A DNA stretch of 64,000 nucleotides, taken from positions 434,001 through 498,000 of the forward strand of contig JAMXDE010000039.1 in the NCBI GenBank assembly GCA_026770025.1. The letters run 5' to 3'. Of this stretch, positions 31,810 to 41,587 are shown piece after piece (the stretch's first letter is position 1; each line of letters starts with the position of its first letter). The stretch comes from Craspedostauros australis. Its lineage: Eukaryota; Bacillariophyta; Bacillariophyceae; Mastogloiales; Achnanthaceae. The position numbers and the translations under genes were made by a program. The notes beneath the pieces are model-generated. The model was not told the DNA's origin and did not search any database. It saw only the letters and a list, made by a program, of their open reading frames with translations.

Positions 31810-32438
31810 TATTAGCGCACGCTAAATCTCTAACAATAGCGACACCCGTCGACCAATCAGAAATCTTCACTTTTCTTACCTTTTCCGTTCCGAACGGAAA
31901 TTTTGGTCGAAATCCGTTGTGTCAGATTTGTGTCGCATTTCGCGTCGCAAGAATCGTTTTCCCTCAATCACAGATCCAAAAATGTCGTGGAAATTGATTT
32001 CTTGCCAAGATGAGCCAATCTGCCCAATCAGGACAGACTTGGATCTTGGGTGTGACACGTGCGAATCTTGCCCTGACCTTCTCAAGTGAATACGATCAAT
32101 CGTGTGATCGTACTACTAGCAACATCGTGAGAAGACGTAATTTACAACACGGGCTATCGCGGTGTTTTGTTCATTGACTTTTGCACCTCATCTTCACGCA
32201 GTAACACGCACATTTGTCGTGTTGTCTCCGTGTTATTTTTACTTGCAATTGCATGAGATCATGTCATGCCTCTCTCATGCTCACAGTTCCAAGAGGACAA
32301 TCTTGTGAGCTCGACAGCATTCCTACTACCATACGAATAACACAGTAAACAAACACTCTCCTCACCAACAACAACGACTTGATCACTCTACGTTCTCGGT
32401 GCGGTATCTTCAAACCCATCTACGATTACGTTCTGACA
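31810..32438 (+). repeat. 3' LTR of element A
   Basis: 629 bp. Preceded by the purine run ggggag (31804-31809) after the stop of the polyprotein. Followed by the duplicated target gacgc. Confidence 0.95.
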
Positions 32439-34808
32439 GACGCCGTCGATGTCACCGATCACCATCGCCATGTCTGGTTGCGGGTTTCTCTCGCTGTAGA
32501 TGGGGAGTTCAGGGAACGCATTTGAGCTGCGGACTCCGTAGTGGCCTGGGTGGTATTTCCACATGACTTGGAGTGCTCCACGCGAGGCCAGACTCCCGAT
32601 GAGTCCATGGTGGATGGCTGGCAACTGCTCCTTCTCCAGCCTTTCGTTGATAAACGGCATGTACTCCATGACGTTGAACGGAGTCATCATCCCGATTTCG
32701 CGTAGGAGGAAGTAGAGGGTGCGAGCATCCGCGCAAGTGCGTCTGTCTCTCGAGTTGTACTCCTCCACTGTGTCGAGGCACAGCAAGGCAAGCTCGGAGC
32801 GCACACTGTCAGCCGGCATGGCGTTGCTCAATGAGTATCGCACTGCGAGTGCGAGGGACTCCTCCTTTGCGAGCATTGCGCGGCGTTCATCGCGTTCTTC
32901 GTGGGTTGTTGGTTTCACCACGTCCGTTCCTTCCGGTAGATCGATGAGGAAGGGTTGGGCTGGACAATCGACGCAGTACGAGTAGATGTACCCTTGTTTG
33001 AAGCACAGTGGGCACGATGCCCATCCTTGGTACATTGCGCGGCCTGCTGCTTCGATCGTTGTCTCGATGGGGGACTTGTTGGTGGAGAGCGAGAAGACAG
33101 GCTCTCTGCAGATGTCTTCCGCTCCGATCACCATCGCCACTTCGTTGGCAGACTCTTCTTCGGTGCTGACGAGGTCTTCATCGTAGATGACCTCGTCGAA
33201 GAACCCGTCGTCTTCAGTAGACTCGTCGTCAGACGGGAAGAGTTCGCGGTTGATGCGCTCGGCGGCGACCGCTGGTGGTCCGTAGTGACCATACACCCCT
33301 GGGTGGTGGGCCGCCCGCTCTTCAGCTGTCCACTCGGAGCCTTGGTTGGGCTCTTCGTTGCCTTGGTCGGCCATCTCTTCGTCGGTGGACGTGAGGGCGA
33401 GGTCTTCGGTGGTCTCCTCTTCGGGAGGCATCATGGCGTGGTCGTTGCTCATGTTTTTCTTGATGTTCGCAATTTCTTGGGTTGTTACGAGTCTTGGGTT
33501 GGTCACATTTTTGACCTCTGTCGAATCAAGTTCGAACTCGTTGGTGAGGAAGCACATCATTTCCGTGCTATCCATGGACTTGTCGTCCTCGGGCAACCAG
33601 AAGGGCTCCTCGATCATGGCTAGGCAAACGTCGTCGGCCTTCTCGTTAGAGGGCAACCACATCTCCTCGTCAACTTCAACGAAGGAGTCGTAGCCAGCCA
33701 CATCGTCTTCGGTAGTCCGCCACATATGTTCTTCGACCATCACGAGGGCGACGTCTGTCTCTTCCTCCATGCCGTCGGTCGCCACGTTTGCGGCCTCGGC
33801 TTCTCGCATCGCTGCTTTCAACTTGAAGCAGTCGAGGATCTTGTGCCCCTTCTTTCCGCAGTACTTGCAGTTTCCGTTGAACTTGTTCTTGGCGGGGGTG
33901 TCTCCTCTCTTGTTGTTCTTCTTCAAGGTCTTGTTGTTTTTGTTCTTAGGGGGAGAGCGGCAGTCCGCCTTCTTGTGCCCATAGGCACCGCAGTTGCGGC
34001 AGTACCCCTTGAAGCCGCCCGTGGCAGCGAGAGCCATTTCCTCTTTGGTGTCGCTCTCGCGGCGGTTGCTTCCTTGCTTGATGTGACGTGCGTCGTAGGT
34101 GGCACTCACTGCTTCACGGATGTCCTCGATTGACATCGTGCTTTCGATGCCGTTGAACTTGAGCTCGATGAGCTTCACATCCATCTCGTAGTCCCTTGCG
34201 AGGGCGTTGAGCACGAGCATGTGGTACTGAGTCATGTCCAAGTCGACGCCAGCGTGGGAGAGGCGTCCACGGAGCACTTCCATCTCGGTGAGGAACGTGT
34301 CCGGGTGTTCTCCCTTCTTCATGCGCATCCCATTGAGCTGCGCCAACAACTTTGCCTTCATAGGCGCAGTGCGCTGCTCGTAGATGCGCTCAAGAGCTTT
34401 CCATGCCTTACGTGGGTCACCTCCCTCGTAAGCGCTGCTCTTGCATCCCAACACAGCCATGAAGGCAACATTGCCTTCGGTTGTTTCATGGCTAATAGCC
34501 ATGGTCAGTTCTTCAAACGCGTACTTCGCCAATGCCTTCTTGTACTCGGCCTCCTCTTTAGGAGTCATGGCACTTGGCTTCTTGGCTTCTTCGTCGTCCT
34601 TCTTCTTGCCTTTCACAGGGAGGGAAGCAACGGAGGGGACGAAAGGTTCTTCCTTCACAACCACATCACCCATGTCCTTGAGATACAAGTCTCCATAGCC
34701 CTTTCGGTTGGCGCGGGCCAGGAACTTCGCACTCCAAGCTTTCCAGCTGGACCGCTTGCCGTCAAACATGATCATGTAACGATCAGTCTTACCTAGGAAG
34801 GATGTCAT
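32439..34808 (-). CDS. gag-pol: Element C polyprotein, Gag part with extra helical domain
   Basis: ATG at 34808 (MTSFLGKTDR). Gag with FDGKRSSWKAW near residue 15 and a helical body to about 250; two CCHC knuckles, CRNCGAYGHKKADC (about 270) and CKYCGKKGHKILDC (about 312); a long acidic linker; a Cys-pair segment CPLCFKQG...YCVDC (about 600-620); then a helical domain (about 650-780) resembling one in element D. The frame is cut by the LTR of element A at 32438 and continues in phase at 25236. Full product without A: 1988 aa. Beyond 32439 the frame runs a few codons into LTR sequence, which are not native. Confidence 0.92.
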
Positions 34809-34876
34809 GGTGATGATGATGAGAGGATGTTTGTTGCTGTGTTGATGGTGGTAGAAACGTAGGATTTCAATCGTAA

Positions 34877-34888
34877 CGTTTCGAAACG
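34877..34888 (-). promoter_or_regulatory. 12-bp palindrome abutting the 5' LTR of element C
   Basis: CGTTTCGAAACG, followed on the element strand by TTACG. Same position and same outer bases as the palindrome in element D, with a different centre. Confidence 0.5.
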
Positions 34889-35636
34889 TGTTGGAAATCC
34901 GGGGTTATAGTTAGTACTAAATTCTAATCTGCTGTTAGAAACTGTACCGTTTTAGAACTGTGAGCACAATCTCACTTTCTCTTCCGATTTCGTCTTCATG
35001 GCAGGCATCTGTCGCGGTGGCGACACGGGGCATCCTGTTGTCTCTTAGGTGCTTCCCTCTTCATTCATCATGCTCTGTTCTTGCTCCCTTGTCTCTGCAT
35101 GATCGTAGCTGTCTACGCTTACATGGTAGGGATCTGCAGTCTTGAGTTCTTGCCTATCTCATGTTTCCGTCGTTGATCTCGCGACACCATCGTCTCATGG
35201 TTGATGTCACCTTTTGGTGATGTTCCAAACCTGCGGTTGTTCTGATCCTTTCTGATGTTCCAAACCTGCGGTTGTTCTTGTCCGCAGGAGGGGCGTGTGC
35301 TGTCCTCTGAAGAAGGTGCGTCACTTGCCCATGGACATGCTGTTCTGATCGACGTCGTCGTCTGGATGATTGCCATGGTTTGGCGTGGTATCGGGACCTC
35401 CTGATCCGCCGTGGGTGTCGTCCTTACGTTACTGGAGGACAGGCTACCCTCCTCGCGGTTATATAGGTATCAATCGCGTCCGTATGCTTAGTCATAGTCA
35501 TAATGACATGGCATGTAAAGGTGTGACAAATAGTCTCAGAACATGTGACGAATAATATTCAAAGTTGTGATGAACAATGTTGGGAGGTGCGGCAATCATG
35601 GGTATTCCGACAAAGTCGTACCCTCAATTCCCATCA
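34889..35636 (-). repeat. 5' LTR of element C
   Basis: 748 bp, matching 20818-21565 except at its outer tip (plus strand cccatca versus cctaaca). Followed by the duplicated target gagagg. Confidence 0.94.
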
Positions 35637-38600
35637 GAGAGGAGGTCGAAGAAAGCCTTGGGATCGGCCATCGTCGCGGTGAGGTCATCGACGTAGACGC
35701 AGACGTACTCCCAATGGGAGTTGGCGTCACGCATCCAGACGTCGGGATCGGAGCGGCATTGGAGGAAACCCATGTCGCGAAGGGTGTCGGCGAGAGCCTC
35801 ATGGAATCGGGCGCCCGATGTGCGCAGGCCGTAGAGTGCCTTGACTATCTGCATGGTATGACCAGCGAAGTCACCGAATTCGTCACCAGCGATGAAGCAG
35901 ATGCGTTCTTGAGTGAAGGCCTCAAGATACGCATTGCCGATGTCTCCAACCCATGTTGGAATGCCGTTGAGTTCGCCGGCGAGGAGGGAGAGGCGGAGAG
36001 AGCGAAGACTGACCACACCTGCGTAGGATGCATCCTTGCAGGGGTCGGTGAGATGACCACCAGCGACGCAGCGCGCCTTGTGGCGGAGGTCGTGCTTCAC
36101 AGCGTAGACCCATTGGAGGCGGATCTTCTGGAAGCCGGAGGGGACTGGGGCGCCTTTGCCGAGAGACTTGAAGGTATGGTACCCGAAGAGTTGGTCCATT
36201 TCCTTCTTCTCGGCATCGGCCCAGAGAGTGTTGCCGTTCTTGTCGTCGAGCCGCATCGCTTCCTTGTGGTTGCGGGGGACTTGGACGCCGAACTGGAAGG
36301 TGGGAGCGTGGTTGAAGGTCTTGGATTTGTGGACCTGGCGCTCGAGACGATGGGTGCGGATGGCGAGGCGCTTGAGGCGCTTCCAGCCAGGCTCGTCGAG
36401 CAGCTCGTGGCGGCGGCTGTAGGCAGCGCAAGAGACGGGATCATCCTGAATCATGATGAAGAGGGGTTCGGTGGAGGTGGAGCCGTCTCCCCATTTGACG
36501 ATGACGTTGAAGCTCGATCCCTTGTAGGAGGGAGAGGAAGATAAGAGGGGACCCTCGTGTCCGATGATGGAGTCGAACTCCCACTTGGCGTCAGGGTCGT
36601 CGTTGTGCTCCTGTTGCCGTTCGATGATGTCGGCGAGCTCAACGTAGGAGATGAGGTCATGCGTCTCCCCATCAGCCAGTGCGAGGAGCATCTTGATGCG
36701 TTGGTGGTTGGCTGCGTCAAGGTCATTGACCTTTTGCACCACCTCCGCTTTGACTTGCTGGCCATCCTTCTCGTGGATGAAGGTCATCCCAACGAGATCC
36801 TCGGGAGAGAACTTCAGGATGTGGACCTTGGCATTCCCCACTGTTTCAGGGTCTGTGCCGCGGCGGTCAGCCAGGATGGAATCGGCGAGGGAGTGTACGA
36901 TGGGATCGGAGTCAGGAGGGACGGAGATGTCGTCGTCTGGCTCCCCATTCGCCACATTCATGGCATCAGAGCCATCGTCCTCCCCAACAATGGGGAAGGG
37001 GAAGTCCGCACAAAGATTGCGGGTGGCAGAGTCGTCGGCAGGTCGGATGGCAGACCGAGGAAGAAGTCGTTGGGTCTCGTCGTCGAGGACCCAGAAGGTA
37101 AGATCATCGCCTTTGTGAAGGCAGGGACCGGCCCAGCGTCCACTGCGCTCCTTGGACTGGCTGGGGAAGGTGGGGTTGTCAACCCGGTAGTAGACAGGTT
37201 GCCACCATCGGTAGGACAGGAACTTGGAGATGTCCGGTCGCTGTCCGAAGGCGGCTTGAAGGGGGGTGATGGAGCCAGCGGTGACCTGCGCGATGTGGTT
37301 GAAGAGATCAACCACATAGAGCGTGCAGATCAGCCAGAAGCGGTCGGGAGTACCCGTGCGATCCATCACACCGTTGGTTGTGCGTTTGATATCCTGGATC
37401 CGGCGTTCCGCGCCGTTCTGGTGTTGATGTTCCGGCTCACTCTGGTGATCACGGATGTGATACTGCCGGAGGATCTCCATAACCTTGTTACCGATCTGCG
37501 CCTTGGCGTTGTTGGACATCAGTAGGTCGGGAGCCCCGTGGCGTCGGATGAAGTCACGGAGAGTGTCGGAGATGCGGCTCTCGGATGGCATGGGAAAGCC
37601 GGCCGTGAACCGAGAGTCGAGGGCGACGTACACCTGAAGCATGGTGCAGCCGCCATGGCCGGGAACCCCGTCGTCGTGAGCAGGGGTATCGGAGAAGAGC
37701 GTATCCATCGCAACCGTCTCATGGAAACGGTCGACGTTGGCCGCTGGGAACCGAGACTTGAAATGCTTGCGCATGGAGAAGCGCTCGGCGGTACGGTACC
37801 ACTGGGAGGTGCACCGAAGAGTGTCGCGAACGCGACGAGCTGGTATCCAGCCGAAGTGGGGGCGGAGGGCCTCGTAGTCAGCAGGCTTGCGAGTGGCAAT
37901 GATGCTGCCCGGATTGTCAGCGATGTCGGCTTGGCGAGCACCAGTGTAGGCCGTGAGAACGGTAGAGTTGTTCTCGCGGCGCTGGAGTGCTGCGGCGTCA
38001 TCATCGGCGACGTTGTCGAGGTTCATCTCCTGGTCGAGGGAAGAAGGGTCCCATTCGTCGTCCGCTGTGAAGTCGACATGCGGATACTTGTCGAGTTCAG
38101 AGCGGGTGGGCTTGGCCATGTCCATGTAGGACAGGCCTTGCCGGACAGCCAGTGGGATGATGTGGCCTCCTGGTGTGATGATGGTCTGGCGACCTCCAGG
38201 GAGATTCCGTGGGCGTTCGTTGACATCCATTCCGAAGGCACCAAGCTGGTTGGATGAATGGATGGTCTTGCCTTTTCCGTAGAGTGCATATTGGTGGAAT
38301 TTACCAATGATGGGCCCTTCGGTGGTCTGGATGAGACCAGCAACCGTACCGATGTCGAGGTTGGCGATGGCGGAGTCGCCAATGCCACTGACGTCGGCGG
38401 TGTGTCCTGTCTTGCAGAGAACGAGGACGTCATCGCCAGCCAAGCCACCATTGGCACCGCTGTCGACGAGAGAGCCAGAGTGGTCCTTGACAAGCTTGTT
38501 GAAGCTGTACCGGACCACCGTGGAGTTGGCAAGGCGCCAGGTCTGGTCCTTGTAGACCAGTTGAGGAGTATCGTCAGACGAAGAGGTGGACTTGGTCTGA

Positions 38601-40174
38601 GCGAGAAGGCGATCGATGGCAGTGGACTGGTCACCAGCCTTGGAAGAGTCCGTGTTGCCAGCGGGTGGAGTTGCGGAAGGAGTGTCGGTGGTACCCGAAG
38701 ATGTGGCAGCGTTGTTGGCAGCTCGGTGGGAGTCACCCTTGCCCTTGCCCTTGTTCTTGCGCCACTTGCCCTTTGCCTCAAGGAAAGCCTTACGCTGATC
38801 CTTGGACATCTCACGCCATTCGTCGTTGGGAATGGAACGGCGGTCGTCCTTGGCATAGTCCTTGCCATTGCCTTTGCCAGCAGAGCCGCCGGTCTTGGCG
38901 TTGTTGACCTTGCGCCGAGATGTGGTGCGAGGCTGGTTGGCATCGAGGGATTGTGCCTCATCTCGAACGAACTCGAGGAGGTCTTCGAAGGAGACACCAA
39001 CCTTGATGAAGCCGCGAGATTGCTTGTGACGTTGACGGGAGTTGGACTTCACGTTGGTGTAGGCCCGAGTCAAGTCGACATCAGGACCGATGGCGGTGCG
39101 CAACCATTGCTGCTTGACTGCCTCATCGACACATGCATCATCGAGCTCTTCGATGTCATCGAGCTTGGTTTCCCAGGCATCGAGGAATTGCTCGCGGGTC
39201 TTGGTCCAAGATTGGTCCAATCGGAAGGCGACGATGGCATCTCTGTACTTGATGGACAGAGTCTCGCCGACGACGCCACTGGTGTAGCTGTCAACGAGAT
39301 CGGCATAGGCCGCATGGCCATCGCAAGACTTCTTGTAGGCACGGATGATGCGCCGACTCTTGGAAGTCTTGACATGCTCAGTGAGCACGGCGAAGAGGTA
39401 GCGATTCTGGCTCGCGAAGAAGGCCTCGTCCTTGGGTGCCGGCATGAAGTCCATATCGAGATGGTGGTTGAGTCCATGGGAGAAGGAAAGAGTCTCGAAG
39501 GTCCGCATGAAGGTGAGGAAGTGCTTGTCGTCCTTCAGTGTTGGGAGCAACAGGCTCTCTCGCTTGGTCGCCTTGCTGAACTCCTTGACGTAGTCAGCCG
39601 GTAGCTCCATGGCTTGGACACCTTGGAAGTTGGAAGAGGTTGCCATGGATGGAGTCACAGGCGGTTGCGGGTAGACAGGATCAGGCACCGAAGCCGAAGG
39701 ATTGAATGCGAAGTTCACATGCGGAGGTTCTTCAGGCACCGGACGGAATGCGGATGCTGGAGTGGTGTGGTGGCCCATGCCCATCGGAGACGGAATGGGA
39801 GAGCTTGCAGTCGAATGCGAGTGCGAAGACGGAAGGGAAGGGTTGTTCTGCTCAGCTGTGAACGCCATGAACGAGGTACGATCGAGATCGTTCCAGGTGT
39901 TGTCGTCGAGGATGGCTTGGGTGAGATACCACTTGCCAAGGTTGAGGATCTTGCGAATGTGATTGACGCCGAGCACGGCGACAATGGTTTCGCCATCTTC
40001 GGTATCATCACGAAGTTGGAAGCTGCGAAGATCATCTTCGGTGAGCGAGACAAGGTCAAGAGGGCTGACGATGTCCGCATGGGCGATGATATCGCGAGGA
40101 GTGGAGTCCAAAGGAATGCCAATGACACCGAGGATGTGATCCAGGGTGGCGAGGTCCATCTCAGGAGTCGACAT
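35637..40174 (-). CDS. gag-pol: Element B polyprotein, N-terminal part (Gag to RT); integrase Asp replaced by Asn
   Basis: ATG at 40174 (MSTPEMDLATL). Layout as in element A: Gag without zinc knuckles, basic tail, protease VDSGANGG, integrase, reverse transcriptase up to VYVDDLTA, where element C interrupts. The second catalytic Asp of the integrase is Asn here: codon 37511-37513 reads AAC (MSNNAK), where element A has GAC (MSDNAK). D,D35E integrases need this Asp for metal binding, so the enzyme should be dead. There are otherwise no stops. The frame continues at 20811. Confidence 0.93.
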
Positions 40175-40477
40175 GATGAGCGATGGATGGATGGAGAGAG
40201 TGGATGCGGATGCTGGAGGCCGAAGGATAGCTGAGGCTGGCGTGCACTGACTGAATCGTCTTCTGGTGCGGGAGGGTGCTGCAGGAAGTCTTGGATGGCT
40301 GAGTGGGAAGGCCCGAACTCAGCAGAGGGTCCGAAAGGAGGGCGTTCTGCGGATGCGAGAAAGCCGAAGGAAAGCCGAAATCACGTCGTCACGTGATGGA
40401 AGGTGAAGGGATCGCTCGTGGGTGAACGAGGGATGAAGGATGGATGGATTGTCACGCAATCAATTCAGTAGGTGAAA

Positions 40478-40494
40478 GCTTGCGACTGTTAATC
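40478..40494 (-). promoter_or_regulatory. Primer-binding site of element B (tRNA-Asn anticodon arm)
   Basis: Identical to that of element A. Read on the plus strand it is GCTTGCGACTGTTAATC. Confidence 0.6.
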
Positions 40495-41125
40495 TGTTAG
40501 AACGTAATCGTAGATGGGTTTGAAGGATACCGCACCGAGAACGTAGAGTGATCAAGTCGTTGTTGTTGGTGAGGAGAGTGTTTGTTTACTGTATTATTCG
40601 TATGGTAGTTGGAATGCTGTCGAGCTCACAAGATTGTCTTCTTGGAACTGTGAGCATGAGAGAGGCATGACATGATCTCATGCAATTGCAGATGAAAATA
40701 ACACGGAGACAACACGACAAATGTGCGTGTTACTGCGTGAAGATGAGGTGCAAAAGTCAATGAACAAAACACCGCGATAGCCCGTGTTGTAAATTACGTC
40801 TTCTCACGATGTTGCTAGTAGTACAATCACACGATTGATCGTATTCACTTGAGAAGGTCAGGGCAAGATTCGCACGTGTCACACCCAAGATCCAAGTCTG
40901 TCCTGATTGGGCAGATTGGCTCATCTTGGCAAGAAATCAATTTCCACGACATTTTTGGATCTGTGATTGAGGGAAAACGATTCTTGCGACGCGAAATGCG
41001 ACACAAATCTGACACAACGGATTTTCGACCAAAATTTCCGTTCGGAACGGAAAAGGTAAGAAAAGTGAAGATTTCTGATTGGTCGACGGGTGTCGCTATT
41101 GTTAGAGATTTAGCGTGCGCTAATA
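40495..41125 (-). repeat. 5' LTR of element B
   Basis: 631 bp, matching 19112-19742 with one difference seen. Outer end TATTAG on the element strand; the duplicated target gacca follows at 41126-41130. Confidence 0.94.
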
Positions 41126-41130
41126 GACCA

Positions 41131-41587
41131 CATCAGAGGTAAATGGCTCGTGCCTTGAGCTCATAATCCATTGTTTCCTTCCAATTCCATGCTATTTCCC
41201 AGTAGGAGAGTTTGAAATGAAGCACAATTTGTGTGAAACAAGGACTATGAATTTACGCCAAGTGGATTTCTTAACACTGTGAGATTATAGGAGATTAGAT
41301 GATATACTTGGTACTCACTACTTAAGTAGGCAATTACTCCGTTTCATCAACGGAGTGGGCTACGGCTACCGGTTTCGGGTGCAATCCCCGGGCATTCCAG
41401 ATTTCGTTGTCTGGGGTTCGATTCCTTTCTCTTCGCCATTTTCTATTTATCCTTATCCTAACAAACACATGAAGACCCAATGAAGAGGGTGCTTTGCCAT
41501 CATCCGGAAGGTGGCTGGCCCAAACCCTTCAAGACCTGGTGTAGGCGCGGAACCGGAGGAGGAATGTACTTGTGCTGTGCTGTCCCC
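41131..41587. other. Unique flank at the edge of the retrotransposon cluster
   Basis: Right flank of element B and 3' region of the SAPT gene. A perfect 7-bp hairpin with 7-base loop lies at 41336-41356, and a ggttcgattcc box lies near 41415. Together they resemble tRNA parts but do not fold into a tRNA. No other feature seen. Confidence 0.5.

Larger units (their letters stand above)
25242..32438 (+). mobile_element. Element A: complete Ty1/Copia retrotransposon, innermost of the nest
   Basis: A 7197-bp plus-strand element with 629-bp LTRs (25242-25870 and 31810-32438) and perfect 5-bp duplications gacgc (25237-25241 and 32439-32443), inserted between Gag and protease of element C. I found no differences between its LTRs, so it is the youngest insertion in the nest. 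LTR ends are TATTAG...TGACA. One open 1864-codon polyprotein. Same family as B. Confidence 0.97.
20818..35636 (-). mobile_element. Element C: Ty1/Copia retrotransposon nested in B and carrying nested A
   Basis: Minus-strand element with 748-bp LTRs (20818-21565 and 34889-35636) and a 6-bp duplication gagagg (20812-20817 and 35637-35642), inserted in the reverse transcriptase region of element B. LTR ends are TG...CA. The LTRs match except at the outer tip of the 5' LTR, where TGATGG stands for TGTTAG. The polyprotein is open across the insertion of element A. Related to element D (same domain layout, zinc knuckles, YVDD and 6-bp duplication). Confidence 0.95.
19112..41125 (-). mobile_element. 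Element B: Ty1/Copia retrotransposon carrying nested element C
   Basis: Minus-strand element bounded by 631-bp LTRs (19112-19742 and 40495-41125) and a perfect 5-bp duplication gacca (19107-19111 and 41126-41130). The span is 22 kb only because element C (itself carrying A) lies inside; without C it is about 7.2 kb. One LTR difference seen (gatagag versus gagagag). LTR termini on the element strand are TATTAG...CTAACA, not TG...CA. The polyprotein is open once C and one gagagg copy are ignored. Same family as element A. Confidence 0.95.

Noticed and set aside
41330-41440. Possible tRNA: 7-bp hairpin with loop TTCATCA and a ggttcgattcc B-box-like sequence.
   Set aside because: The T-arm stem does not pair beyond two G-C pairs, no acceptor stem can be formed, and the distance between the parts does not fit a tRNA.
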